This document shows positions 8,890 to 18,287 of a stretch of 64,000 nucleotides of DNA, in pieces. The notes under the pieces were generated by a model. That model was not told where the DNA came from. It saw nothing but the letters and a program-made list of their open reading frames with translations, and did not search any database. Source of the stretch: Limnobacter thiooxidans (GTDB lineage: Bacteria; Pseudomonadota; Gammaproteobacteria; Burkholderiales; Burkholderiaceae_B); NCBI RefSeq assembly GCF_036323495.1, contig NZ_AP028947.1:1426001-1490000 (forward strand), written 5' to 3'. Numbering within the stretch: position 1 is the first letter of the stretch; the number at the start of each line of letters is the position of its first letter. Made by a program: the position numbers and the translations under genes.

Positions 8890-10659
8890 ATGACAGCGCG
8901 TGACAAAACTGTATCTGCTTTCGAGATTGCAAAGGGCGCCTTGGCGTTTTTGCCTGACATGCCCAAGGTTCTGCCTTCCCTGGCCAACCTTGCATTGCTT
9001 CGCCCACAGTCGCGCAGATCACTGGGTTTGCTGTTTCAGGAAACTGCGCAAAAACATGCCAAGCGGGTGTTTCTGCGAAGCGGTGACCAAAGCTGGACAT
9101 ATGCACAGGCCAATGCGATCTGCAATCAAATGGCCCGTGGCTTGATGTCCATGGGTATCAGCCAAGGCGACACGGTGGGTTTGTTGTCGGCCAACCGGCC
9201 TGAAACACTTCTGGCTGTGATTGCCTGCGCGAAGCTGGGTGCAGTGGCCGCTTTGTTGAACATCAATCAACAGGGGGCAGTGCAGATTCATAGTTTGAAC
9301 CTGGTCAAGCCAAGGCTCCTCCTGGCTTGTGACAAGGGACTTGAAATCATTCAATCGCTTGATTCCGGTCAACATGATGCGCTTAAAGATGTCGATGTGC
9401 TGTCGCTTCAAGCAGACAGTTCCAGCCTTCGTATCAGCGACTTTCGCAGTGCCTGGTGCACGCAACCATCGCACAATCTAGCCCACACGGCGCAGATCGT
9501 AGCCAGTTCACCCTGTTTTTATATTTTCACCTCGGGTACAACTGGTTTGCCAAAAGCTTCGGTCATGAGCCATTACCGTTGGCTGCAGGCGGCCTCGGGG
9601 ATGAACAGCGCGGTTCGACTGAATTCGAAGGATGTGTTCTATTGTTGCTTGCCGCTGTATCACAACAATACATTGACCGTGTCGCTGGGAATAGTATTGG
9701 CTGCAGGGGCTTGTTTTGCATTGGATGAAAAATTCAGCGCCAGCAAATTCTGGCAACGCATTTCGCACTATCAGGCGACTGCATTTTGCTACATCGGTGA
9801 GTTGCTGCGATATCTGTTGAATCAGCCCGGGCACATGGAAGACCAGAACCACGAGGTTCGCTTGATTTTGGGCAACGGATTGCGCCCCGAGATCTGGAGT
9901 GATTTTGAAAACCGGTTTGGCATTCATCACATTTTCGAGTTTTATGGCGCCAGTGAATCCAATCTGGGTTTCATGAATGCATTTGGTTTGAGGGAAACCG
10001 TAGGCTTTTGCCCCATGCCATTTGAAGTGGTGGCCTGTGATCCAGACACAGAGCAGGTGATACGTAACCCGCGCGGCTTTTGTACTTCAGTTGAACGGGG
10101 GCAAGTGGGCTTGTTGATCAGTGAAGTAACCGACTTGCGTCCATTTGATGGTTACACCGACCCGAAGGCCAATGAGGGAAAGCTGTTGCGTAATGTGTTT
10201 GAGAAGGGTGATTGCTGGTTTAACTCCGGTGACCTGGTTCGCAGGCAAGGCTGGCAGCATATTCAGTTCGTGGACCGGTTGGGCGACACATTTCGCTGGA
10301 AAGGTGAAAACGTCGCCACGTCTGAGGTGGAAGGGGTATTGGCCAAGCTGCCGTTTCTGGAGCATGCCGTGGTGTATGGCGTGAAACTGGAGGGTTTCGA
10401 TGGGCGTGCCGGTATGGCTGCGGTGTCTGTTAAGCCAGGTTTTACACTGGACCTGGCCGAAATGGCGCGGCACCTCGTGTCAAATCTGCCGACTTATGCG
10501 GTGCCACAGTTTGTGCGTCAGTTAAAAGGAGTTGAAACCACGGGGACGTTCAAGTACCAGAAGGTTCAGTTAAAAAAGGAGGGGATTGATCAAGCCCTGT
10601 TCGATGAGACGGTTTATCGATTTAACGCGGTCACTCAAACATACGATCAATTGGCCTGA
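8890..10659 (+). CDS. long-chain acyl-CoA synthetase, FATP/FadD6-like
   Basis: Activates long-chain fatty acids to acyl-CoA through an acyl-adenylate. The 589-residue protein has the AMP-binding P-loop FTSGTTGLPKASVMSH (about 215-230), the FYGASES motif, and the GDLVRRQGWQHIQFVDRLGD adenylate-binding stretch ending in FRWKGENVAT. The last is typical of the FATP/very-long-chain type rather than E. coli FadD. ATG follows TGGAGA 12 nt upstream. It is divergent from the surface-antigen-like gene and convergent with a lipoprotein lipase, a fitting pair for releasing and activating fatty acids. Confidence 0.88.
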   Translation: MTARDKTVSAFEIAKGALAFLPDMPKVLPSLANLALLRPQSRRSLGLLFQETAQKHAKRVFLRSGDQSWTYAQANAICNQMARGLMSMGISQGDTVGLLSANRPETLLAVIACAKLGAVAALLNINQQGAVQIHSLNLVKPRLLLACDKGLEIIQSLDSGQHDALKDVDVLSLQADSSSLRISDFRSAWCTQPSHNLAHTAQIVASSPCFYIFTSGTTGLPKASVMSHYRWLQAASGMNSAVRLNSKDVFYCCLPLYHNNTLTVSLGIVLAAGACFALDEKFSASKFWQRISHYQATAFCYIGELLRYLLNQPGHMEDQNHEVRLILGNGLRPEIWSDFENRFGIHHIFEFYGASESNLGFMNAFGLRETVGFCPMPFEVVACDPDTEQVIRNPRGFCTSVERGQVGLLISEVTDLRPFDGYTDPKANEGKLLRNVFEKGDCWFNSGDLVRRQGWQHIQFVDRLGDTFRWKGENVATSEVEGVLAKLPFLEHAVVYGVKLEGFDGRAGMAAVSVKPGFTLDLAEMARHLVSNLPTYAVPQFVRQLKGVETTGTFKYQKVQLKKEGIDQALFDETVYRFNAVTQTYDQLA

Positions 10660-11522
10660 ACCTGTTGGGCACCTGGCTGCACGGGTTCGCCTTTAACCAG
10701 CCGGGTGATCAATCCCAGTGACTCCCGGTCGTAAAGCATTCCGCTGTGAGACACCTTTTTGTCCGGAAACAGATCCTGAATGTAAATGTTCTGAACCCCA
10801 GGTTCCCGAACAAACTGGTTTTCGATCGGTAACACCACCAGGTCGTTCTTGGTGACCACGATGCTGTATTGCACGCCAGGCACGGTGATTGGGCCTTCCT
10901 GCAAACGCTGCATCAAAGCGGATTTCGGATGTTGGTCGGCGCAGGCCAGGCAGTATTCAACCAGTTTGCGATCGGGTGTTTTTGCGATGGAGGTGCCATT
11001 CACGCTGGGTGCCAAGGCCACAAACCGGTCAACATGCTTCGCGCCTGCAAGCATTTTCAGGTAATAAAAACCAATTAACCCGCCTTGCGAATGGCCAACC
11101 AAGGTTACTTTGTCGCGCCCGGTTGCTGTTTTCACTGAAATCACGAAATCGGCGATGCGTTGGGCAGATTCATCCACCGGACCAACGCCCTTGAACCAGT
11201 CTCCAGCCTTGGCTTCGCCGAAGTCCATGGCGTACACGCACAGCGATTCATTGGCCAGTGATGGCCCCAGTGCGCCATAGGAATACATGGTCGTTGAAAA
11301 CGTACCATGTATCAGCACCACCGGGTTTTGATCGGGTGCAGGCTTGCATGCCCAATTGTTGACACCATCGGGCATGGCCTGGCCTCCCACTACCTGGCTG
11401 ATGAAAGAACTTGTCCAGTTGCTCTTGGCGGTGTACTGGCCTGGTGGCTGGCTGGTGCTGCATGCGCCCAGGCCAAAGGGGGCAAGTACACAGGCAAGAA
11501 GCACGGCTTTGAATGTCGTCAT
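10647..11522 (-). CDS. alpha/beta-hydrolase lipoprotein, class 2 lipase-like
   Basis: The signal peptide MTTFKAVLLACVLAPFG ends in a lipobox LGAC, so this is predicted to be an outer-membrane or periplasmic lipoprotein. The fold is a lipase: VVLIHGTFST (oxyanion region), the nucleophile elbow VGHSQGG, and a late SHSGMLY that may supply the catalytic histidine. The start at 11522 is chosen over one 12 bp upstream because it gives the better signal peptide. The 3' end overlaps the acyl-CoA synthetase by 13 bp, tail to tail. It likely hydrolyses external or envelope esters. Confidence 0.82.
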   Translation of the reverse strand: MTTFKAVLLACVLAPFGLGACSTSQPPGQYTAKSNWTSSFISQVVGGQAMPDGVNNWACKPAPDQNPVVLIHGTFSTTMYSYGALGPSLANESLCVYAMDFGEAKAGDWFKGVGPVDESAQRIADFVISVKTATGRDKVTLVGHSQGGLIGFYYLKMLAGAKHVDRFVALAPSVNGTSIAKTPDRKLVEYCLACADQHPKSALMQRLQEGPITVPGVQYSIVVTKNDLVVLPIENQFVREPGVQNIYIQDLFPDKKVSHSGMLYDRESLGLITRLVKGEPVQPGAQQVQAN

Positions 11523-11558
11523 GGGGTGATCCAAGCTGGAATGTTCAATCGTCTCGGT

Positions 11559-12023
11559 CTATGACCAGAATTGAAGCAAAGGATTCCGCATTGCGCCAGC
11601 AAACAAATAGAGGGTTCCTCCAATTTCACAGAGAATCAAGGCCACCATGAAGACCATCAAGCCGGCACGTGGCATGGGGTGGCGCCCCATGCGGTGAGGT
11701 TGGCGCAACTGGTTGTCAGGCCCGTTCAATGCAGCCTGTAGAAGGTAACCCAGTACAGCCAAGGCAAAAAAGGTGATGACCAGCACCACAGCCACGAAGT
11801 TGGACGAAGCGCTGTACATGCTGAAATGGGCCAGGGCCGCCAGCACGAGACAAGCAAAGCCGTACATCAAGCTTGCGCGGTGCGCGATGTCCACATAAGG
11901 GTGAGCCACGCCTTGCGGACTTTTCCACATTTGAATAAATTTCCAGAGCCCGCTGAACAGACCTGTCAAAAGAAATGCACCTGCTGCAACAACTGCAAAG
12001 GCGAATGCCGGGTTTTGGGGCAT
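11559..12023 (-). CDS. four-helix integral membrane protein of unknown function
   Basis: From ATG 12023 the product has about 154 residues with four hydrophobic segments: AFAFAVVAAGAFLLTGLFSG, SLMYGFACLVLAALAHFSM, FVAVVLVITFFALAVLGYLL and MVFMVALILCEIGGTLYLFAG. AGCAGGT lies about 8 nt before the start. A longer frame to 12089 adds a polar, poorly translatable N-terminus and is not used. I do not recognise a family. It lies 36 bp upstream of the lipase gene on the same strand and may share its transcript. Confidence 0.6.
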   Translation of the reverse strand: MPQNPAFAFAVVAAGAFLLTGLFSGLWKFIQMWKSPQGVAHPYVDIAHRASLMYGFACLVLAALAHFSMYSASSNFVAVVLVITFFALAVLGYLLQAALNGPDNQLRQPHRMGRHPMPRAGLMVFMVALILCEIGGTLYLFAGAMRNPLLQFWS

Positions 12024-12154
12024 GGCGATACCTGCTAAAGGATTGACGAGTCTAGTCGAAAAAGGTGGCCCCTGTTGTGGGAAAGACAAGCGATGTTTTC
12101 TGGCTTTAAATGTTCAAACCAACATCGCATTCTTGACGCACAGGAGTACTCGAC

Positions 12155-12280
12155 ATGGACGATTTTACAAACAAAGTGACCGACATGCACACGCTGGGTG
12201 AACTGGAGTCACGCCGCGAATGGATGGTAGGTGTTTTGGGTGGAAGTTTTTGTTATGGATTGATTTTGTGGCTGTGTTGA
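12155..12280 (+). CDS. 41-residue single-pass membrane peptide
   Basis: A short gene bounded by clear signals. CAGGAGTACTCGAC places a strong ribosome binding site 9 nt before ATG 12155, and a Rho-independent terminator starts 17 bp after the TGA. The peptide has an acidic/polar N-terminal half (MDDFTNKVTDMHTLGELESR) and a hydrophobic C-terminal half (MVGVLGGSFCYGLILWLC), consistent with one membrane helix and an outside or inside tail of two residues. No family recognised. It is divergent from the four-helix protein and faces the phasin gene. Confidence 0.6.
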   Translation: MDDFTNKVTDMHTLGELESRREWMVGVLGGSFCYGLILWLC

Positions 12281-12296
12281 ATGACGACCGTCAATG

Positions 12297-12332
12297 AAAA
12301 AACCCCCTGAAACAATCATCGAGGGGGTTTTT
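12297..12332. terminator. bidirectional Rho-independent terminator
   Basis: A run of A, CCCCC, a 15-nt loop, GGGGG and a run of T. It has a U-tract on either strand, so it can end both the 41-residue peptide gene (+) and the phasin gene (-), which converge here. Confidence 0.85.
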
Positions 12333-12368
12333 CTAGTCAAAGCCCAGCGCAAGCTAGGCCATGCCGTT

Positions 12369-12944
12369 TCAAACAGATGCCTTGGGGGCAGCAGCTGCAC
12401 GCTTTGCGCGTGGAGCAGCAGCTTTCTTGGCGGCAGGCTTCTTGGCTGCTTTCTTGGCAGCGGCTTCGCCTTTAACACCAATCTTCTCGAACAGTTGGGC
12501 AGCGATTTGCTCAGCTTGTTCAATAGCAGGCTTAAGGGTTTCGTTTTTCTTGGCTTGTTCCAGCGCGCTAACACCCATGGTGATCGCGTTTTCTGTCAAA
12601 GACTCGGCTTGTGACAGGGCCAAGGCTGCATAAGAAAAACCTTTGTCGATTACAACAGGCAATTGCTGTTCAAACAGCTCAACACCCTTTTGTGTATAAA
12701 CCTGGCTGACACCCACTACTTTTTCCAAGCCTTGCTTGATCTCGGTGCGCGCGTTAACTACAACTGGCTTGTCGGCCAATGGCAGCTTTTCAGCGGCTGT
12801 GAATGCATTGCCCAAACCTTGTGACAACAAACCAAACTGGGCTTGTACCAGGCTATTCAAGGCCTTGGCAGCAACCTGGTGCTGGTTCTTCAGTTCAGTG
12901 TTGGTCTTTGTCAGCAGCTCAGCAGTTTTCTCGAATGCGTACAT
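12369..12944 (-). CDS. phasin family protein with lysine/alanine-rich tail
   Basis: Coats polyhydroxyalkanoate or related storage granules. 191 residues from ATG 12944, which has AAGGAG 8 nt upstream. The body is almost entirely amphipathic helix, starting MYAFEKTAELLTKTNTELKNQ as in Burkholderiales phasins. The last ~30 residues are a histone-H1-like tail rich in KKAAKKPAAKK. Such tails are seen in granule proteins that also bind DNA; this is a family statement and has not been shown here. Transcription ends at the shared terminator. Confidence 0.85.
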   Translation of the reverse strand: MYAFEKTAELLTKTNTELKNQHQVAAKALNSLVQAQFGLLSQGLGNAFTAAEKLPLADKPVVVNARTEIKQGLEKVVGVSQVYTQKGVELFEQQLPVVIDKGFSYAALALSQAESLTENAITMGVSALEQAKKNETLKPAIEQAEQIAAQLFEKIGVKGEAAAKKAAKKPAAKKAAAPRAKRAAAAPKASV

Positions 12945-13083
12945 GTGGAATCTCCTTGGGGTAGCGGGTGGTTCAAATTTCGTGACACTTCGCACTATAG
13001 GGAAATCGATTCCGCAATGAAAGGGTTTGAACCTGAGGCTCTACACTAAAAGCAGTCGTGTAAGCCCCAGGTTGTGTGGCTTT

Positions 13084-15273
13084 TTAATCCATTCCCCGCG
13101 TAGAAACCATGGGGTTAGGTGCAGCTTTTCCTTTAAAAAACTTATTAAGAATGATTGCAACAATTGCCAGTAGGGCACCCCCAATGTCGGTGTACAAACC
13201 GCCCTCAATCATGCACAGTGCGGCGATCAGCAAGATACCCCGCACTATCCAGTTGGCATGTGCACCCCAGAACCAGCCCTGAATGGCAGCCGCCAAAAAG
13301 AACACGCCAATACATGCGGTCACGAATGCGCGCAGGATGACAAACCATTCACCTTCCATAAGCAACGCAGCGTTGTAAAAAAACATGAATGGCACAATAA
13401 ATGCCGTCAGGCCGATTTTGAAAGACGTAAAAGAGGTCGCCATCGGGTTGGCTCCGGAAATGCCGGCGGCGGCGTACGAGGCCAGTGCAACTGGAGGAGT
13501 AATTGCTGAAATGACTGCAAAGTAAAAAACAAAGAAGTGTGCCACCAGCGGTTGAATGCCAAGCTCGATCAGCCCCGGTGCAACCACCGACGCAGCAACG
13601 GCATACGCTGCAGTGGTCGGCATACCCATGCCAAGCAGGATTGCAATGCACATGGCAAAGAACAGAGCGATCAACTGCGAGTTTTCTGCGATATCCAGCA
13701 AGATGGAGGAGAAGCGGGCACCCACGCCTGTCAGCGCAATAACCCCAACGATGATACCTGCACAGGCACACACGGTGATAATCTGGATGGACATGACGCC
13801 CGCCATGTCAAAAGCCTTGAATATGCTTTTTGGACCCATCTTGACGGGTGTGAGCCAGCTAACTACTGCTGCGGCAGTAGTCGCCAGTGTACCGGCACGA
13901 ATGACGGAATACCCCATGAACAAGGCGACAATCAGAATGATGATCGGGATGAAAAGGTAAATCTGTTTCACCATTTTCGAGAACTGTGGCAATTCATCGG
14001 AACGCATGCCTCGCATGCCGAGCTTGGCGGCTTCGAAATCCACCATCAGGTAAGTGGACAGGAAATACAGCACGGCAGGAATAATTGCGGCAATCGCAAT
14101 GTCCGAATACGGAATGCCGGTAATTTCGGCCATGATGAAGGCACCCGCGCCCATGATGGGCGGCATGATCTGTCCACCCGTGGAGGCTGCGGCTTCAATA
14201 GCACCTGCTGTTTTGCCGTTGTAACCGACTTTTTTCATTAGTGGTATGGTCAGGGAACCTGTGGCGACCACATTGCCAGCACTGGTCCCGTTGATCATGC
14301 CCATCAAGCCGGAAGCAAACACGGCTACTTTGGCGGGACCACCGCGTGCGCGGCCCGCCGCTGCAAACGCAAAGTTCACAAAATAATCGCCGACCTTCGA
14401 GGCCTGCAGGAAGGCTGCGAACACGATGAACAGAATAATGTAGGTGGATGACACCGCCGTGGTGGCACCCAGAACGCCCGCATCAGTGTAGATGTACGAG
14501 AAGAAACGGCTGAAGTCGAAACCATCGTGGGTCAGGAAGCCAGGTAAGTACGGGCCAACGAACGAGTACAGAACAAAGATGGCTGAAATTACGACCAAGG
14601 CGCCGCCCGCTACACGCCGTGTCAGTTCCAGAATCAAAATCAGGCCAGTCATGGCAGCCCAAGCGTTGCCAGGGGACGCGAACGGCGTGCCGGCGCGCAT
14701 ACGCAAGGCTGAGCCATCCAAGTGAACCATCAAATAGGCAGTGCTGGTGATGACAGCAAGCACCAGTGTGGCGTCAAGCCAGTTGAATTTGTTGCCTTCA
14801 GGCCGCAAGAGCCAGGTACAAAGCACCGCGCCCACGGTAGTCACCGCCAACGGAATGCCAAATTGCCAGGTTTCCATGTCGGGTTCAATCATTTCTCCAG
14901 CGGCAATCAATTGGCTCATTTGGAACACAATGACAAGAGAATATAGGGCTGGCAAAGCCAACAACGCCGCCAGAACCTTGATCAGCTTGGGGTTGCCGCG
15001 CGAAGGCGCATCCACAGTGGCTGCTGAATAGGCCAAAAAGCCGATGCACAAGGCGCCTGCCACGTGAAGAATTCGAAAAGCCCAGGTTTCAACGGGTGAA
15101 ACATTCAATGTGAACACATGCCAGAAGGCATAGGCGGCCGATAGCACCGAGACAAACAAGGCTGCCCGCTGTGCGAATGTGCGCTGGTTATTGGCTGGGG
15201 GTTCGTCGTCTACGCCTTGAGCAATAAGACGATCTTCTTCGACGGCATTGGGGGCACGGGTTGAAGTGGACAT
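13084..15273 (-). CDS. TRAP transporter fused permease, TAXI-associated
   Basis: A 729-residue membrane protein that fuses the small (DctQ-like) and large (DctM-like) TRAP permease parts, as found with TAXI-type binding proteins. Many hydrophobic segments are visible. The DctM core shows GLMGMINGTSAGNVVATGSL and GGQIMPPIMGAGAFIMAE. The start at 15273 gives MSTSTRAPNAVEED; the longer frame adds a 16-residue leader that is not needed. It lies 103 bp downstream of its binding-protein gene. It drives sodium- or proton-coupled solute import; the substrate is unknown, with small carboxylates typical of the family. Confidence 0.9.
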   Translation of the reverse strand: MSTSTRAPNAVEEDRLIAQGVDDEPPANNQRTFAQRAALFVSVLSAAYAFWHVFTLNVSPVETWAFRILHVAGALCIGFLAYSAATVDAPSRGNPKLIKVLAALLALPALYSLVIVFQMSQLIAAGEMIEPDMETWQFGIPLAVTTVGAVLCTWLLRPEGNKFNWLDATLVLAVITSTAYLMVHLDGSALRMRAGTPFASPGNAWAAMTGLILILELTRRVAGGALVVISAIFVLYSFVGPYLPGFLTHDGFDFSRFFSYIYTDAGVLGATTAVSSTYIILFIVFAAFLQASKVGDYFVNFAFAAAGRARGGPAKVAVFASGLMGMINGTSAGNVVATGSLTIPLMKKVGYNGKTAGAIEAAASTGGQIMPPIMGAGAFIMAEITGIPYSDIAIAAIIPAVLYFLSTYLMVDFEAAKLGMRGMRSDELPQFSKMVKQIYLFIPIIILIVALFMGYSVIRAGTLATTAAAVVSWLTPVKMGPKSIFKAFDMAGVMSIQIITVCACAGIIVGVIALTGVGARFSSILLDIAENSQLIALFFAMCIAILLGMGMPTTAAYAVAASVVAPGLIELGIQPLVAHFFVFYFAVISAITPPVALASYAAAGISGANPMATSFTSFKIGLTAFIVPFMFFYNAALLMEGEWFVILRAFVTACIGVFFLAAAIQGWFWGAHANWIVRGILLIAALCMIEGGLYTDIGGALLAIVAIILNKFFKGKAAPNPMVSTRGMD

Positions 15274-15376
15274 GGTGGGAACCGATTCAAAAAGTAATGG
15301 GATAAGGACGACGCCAGCCACAGCGAACCATGTTGTTGGCTCGCCGTGATGCGTCGATCAGATAAAAAGCTTGCGC

Positions 15377-16360
15377 TTATTTCTTCAGCTGGAGATTGGC
15401 GGGAATCTTGAAGCCTTTTTCTTCGTAGTACTTCACAGCACCCGGATGAAATGGAATGAAGGTGTTTTTGTCCCAGTTTTCTGCCAGTGTGGTGCGCGCG
15501 CCTTTGTGGATGGTTTGCATTTTCGGATTGTTGTCCAGAACTGCCTTCGTGGCTTCGTAAACAAAACTTTCTGGCAGGTCGCAATTGGCAATGGCGTAAT
15601 TCCACATGGACACGGCCCTTGCATCCTTGTTCAGGGTTTTGTAGGTATTGGCCTTGATGGGGAATGCAGAAACAGGGTAGGCGTCCATGATCTTTTTCTG
15701 TTCTTCTTCGGTGAATTCCAGAATATTGATCTTGGTTTGCACTTCAAGCTGGGTCACGGCTGGAATGGGTACGCCCGCGGCAAAGGCCACCACGTCAATC
15801 AAGCCATCTTGAAGTTGGCCGCCCAGGTCGCCCCAGCCGCCATTGCGGCGTTGAAATTTCACACCGAGTGTTTCAAGCATTTTTGGGAAATAAGTATCAG
15901 AAGTAGATCCCGCGGGGCCAAAGCCGATCTTCGCACCGGCCGGGATGTCCTTGATGGACTTGATGCCGCTTGAGGACAGCACCGTGACTGAAAACGGAGT
16001 TTCGTACATAGGGAACATGGCGCAAACCTTGTTCATTTTCAATCCGGGTGCCAAGGGGCTTTTGCCGTCCAATGCTTCCCGGGCTGGGCCCATGGTGGTC
16101 ATTCCAAAGGCCAGTTTGCCGGTGTGCACCAAGGCCAGGTTCTGGGTGGGACCACCGGTGACTTCAGCGCCGCCCGTGATGCCAACCGTTTCTGCAACCA
16201 GGTTGGCCCAACCTGCACCATAGGCGTAATAGGTGCCACCTTGAGAGGCAGTGCCAACAGTGAAGCTTTTCGGCCATTTGGATTTGTCGGCATAGGCCGT
16301 TCCCATGGCCAGTGCGGCCATGCTGATTGCAAGGGCAGATTTCGCCAGGATTGATTTCAT
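15377..16360 (-). CDS. TAXI family TRAP transporter solute-binding protein
   Basis: A periplasmic receptor for the downstream fused permease. 327 residues with a signal peptide MKSILAKSALAISMAALAMG cleaved near TAYA|DK. The TAXI signature is visible as FTVGTASQGGTYYAYGAGWANLV and later GFGPAGSTSDTYFPKMLE and GLIDVVAFAAGVP. AGGGGA precedes the ATG by 6 nt. It is the first gene of a two-gene operon. Its ~260-bp upstream region, shared with prfC, holds no other gene. Confidence 0.92.
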   Translation of the reverse strand: MKSILAKSALAISMAALAMGTAYADKSKWPKSFTVGTASQGGTYYAYGAGWANLVAETVGITGGAEVTGGPTQNLALVHTGKLAFGMTTMGPAREALDGKSPLAPGLKMNKVCAMFPMYETPFSVTVLSSSGIKSIKDIPAGAKIGFGPAGSTSDTYFPKMLETLGVKFQRRNGGWGDLGGQLQDGLIDVVAFAAGVPIPAVTQLEVQTKINILEFTEEEQKKIMDAYPVSAFPIKANTYKTLNKDARAVSMWNYAIANCDLPESFVYEATKAVLDNNPKMQTIHKGARTTLAENWDKNTFIPFHPGAVKYYEEKGFKIPANLQLKK

Positions 16361-16624
16361 GTTTATCCCCTATGTTGTAGAGAAGCCAAACCCGACTGGA
16401 GTTGGGTTTGAATTCATGGATCGACTTATTATTCGTTTTATGAATTAATTTGATATTTGAAAACACCGGTGTAATTTGTTCGTTAATGATTTATATGGCA
16501 ATACGGGATGTCCGCATGCGGGTTTGTCACATGGTAATGATTCATTAATCGATATGAAAATCAAAGAACGTGAATTTAAGGCGCTGGCCGTGTAAAATCA
16601 CCGCTTTTGCGCCAAAGGGCTGCT

Positions 16625-18226
16625 GTGTCCATTGAATCCGAAGTAAAGCGTCGCCGGACGTTTGCAATTATTTCCCACCCGGATGCGGGTAAAACCACGC
16701 TGACCGAGAAGTTGCTGCTGTTCGCGGGTGCGATCCAGATTGCGGGCAGCGTCAAGGCCCGCAAAGCCAGCCGCCATGCCACCTCCGACTGGATGGAGAT
16801 TGAGAAGCAACGGGGCATTTCCGTGGCCAGTTCCGTGATGCAGATGGAATACCGCGACCAGGTCATCAACCTGCTTGACACACCGGGGCACCAGGACTTT
16901 TCGGAAGACACGTATCGGGTTCTCACCGCGGTGGACGCCGCCTTGATGGTGATTGATGCTGCCAACGGTGTTGAACCTCAAACACTGCGTTTGATTGCAG
17001 TTTGCCGTGCACGAAATACCCCCATCATTACCTTTGTCAACAAGATGGACCGCGAGGTACGCGATCCACTTGAGTTGATGGATGAAATTGAAAGTACTTT
17101 GGGTATCCCTTGTGTGCCATTTGCTTGGCCTGTGGGGCAGGGCAAGCTTTTTCACGGAATTTTTGACATTCGCAAGAACCACATGCGGGTGTTCACGCCG
17201 GGTGCCGACCGCCGCCGCGAAGACGACGAAGTCATTTCCGGCGACAACCGCGATTTGCTGAGAAGCCGCTTTGGCGCAGAATTCCAGCAGGCCGAGCAGG
17301 AAATTGACCTGGTGACCACTGCAGCTCCCAGTTTTGACGCGGACGAGTTCTTGGCGGGCAAACAAACCCCCATGTTTTTTGGCTCGGCGGTGAACAACTT
17401 TGGTGTGCAGGAAGTGCTGGACGCCCTGGTGGATGTTGCACCACACCCAGGCCCGCGCAAAGCCATTGAACGTGAAGTGAAACCAACCGAAGGCAAGTTC
17501 AGCGGTGTGGTCTTCAAGATTCAGGCCAATATGGACCCTTCGCACCGTGACCGCATTGCCTTTGTACGGGTACTTTCAGGTCGGTTCGAGCATGGCATGA
17601 AGTTCAAGGTGCTGCGTACAGGTAAGGATTTTCGCCCCACCAGTGTCGTGACATTCCTGTCGCAGCGCCGGGACCGGGTAGATGAAGCCTATGCAGGTGA
17701 CATCATTGGCTTGACCACCCATGGTGGTTTGCAGCTTGGTGATTCTTTGAGTGAAGGTGAAAGCCTGCAATTCACAGGACTGCCTTTCTTTGCCCCGGAG
17801 TTGTTTGCAGCGGTTGAACTAAAAGACCCGATGCGCAGCAAGCAGCTACAAAAAGGCTTGATGGAGTTGGGTCAGGAAGGCGCCATTCAGGTATTCAAAC
17901 CCTTGCTGGGTTCAGAAATGTTGCTGGGCGCGATTGGCCAATTGCAGTTTGAAGTGGTGCAGGCACGCTTGAAAGGGGAGTATGGCGTTGAGGTTCGCTT
18001 GATGCCCAGCCGCTACAGTTGCGCGCGCTGGGTGACCAGCAAGAATGCAAATGACCTGCGTCGCTTTATGGATGCCAATGTGGGTCGCATGGTGACCGAT
18101 GCAGCTGAAACACATGCTTTTTTGGCCACGTCCCGGTTCGATCTGGATGTGATGCAAAAACGCTGGGAAACCATTGAATTCCACCCCATGCGGGAGCATG
18201 CAGGCTTGCTGCTGGCCAATCAATGA
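16625..18226 (+). CDS. prfC: peptide chain release factor 3
   Basis: A GTPase that removes RF1/RF2 from the ribosome after termination. The G1 loop SHPDAGKTTLTEKLL, G3 as DTPGHQDF and G4 as FVNKMDRE are intact. The product is 533 residues, normal for RF3. The GTG at 16625 is chosen because AAAGGG sits 5 nt upstream and homologues begin just before xxEVRRRRTFAIISHPD. A TTG at 16607 in frame has no ribosome binding site. It is a single gene with an ArsR regulator 61 bp downstream. Confidence 0.95.
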   Translation: MSIESEVKRRRTFAIISHPDAGKTTLTEKLLLFAGAIQIAGSVKARKASRHATSDWMEIEKQRGISVASSVMQMEYRDQVINLLDTPGHQDFSEDTYRVLTAVDAALMVIDAANGVEPQTLRLIAVCRARNTPIITFVNKMDREVRDPLELMDEIESTLGIPCVPFAWPVGQGKLFHGIFDIRKNHMRVFTPGADRRREDDEVISGDNRDLLRSRFGAEFQQAEQEIDLVTTAAPSFDADEFLAGKQTPMFFGSAVNNFGVQEVLDALVDVAPHPGPRKAIEREVKPTEGKFSGVVFKIQANMDPSHRDRIAFVRVLSGRFEHGMKFKVLRTGKDFRPTSVVTFLSQRRDRVDEAYAGDIIGLTTHGGLQLGDSLSEGESLQFTGLPFFAPELFAAVELKDPMRSKQLQKGLMELGQEGAIQVFKPLLGSEMLLGAIGQLQFEVVQARLKGEYGVEVRLMPSRYSCARWVTSKNANDLRRFMDANVGRMVTDAAETHAFLATSRFDLDVMQKRWETIEFHPMREHAGLLLANQ

Positions 18227-18287
18227 CACTTCCCCCGATTGAAAACGGGGGTACAATGTCTGCAACACCAAAAACGATGGTCATGCT

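Noticed and set aside
13537-14241. 234-residue plus-strand frame
   Set aside because: Antisense to the TRAP permease, rich in His, Asn, Gly and Arg, with no family pattern and no ribosome binding site.
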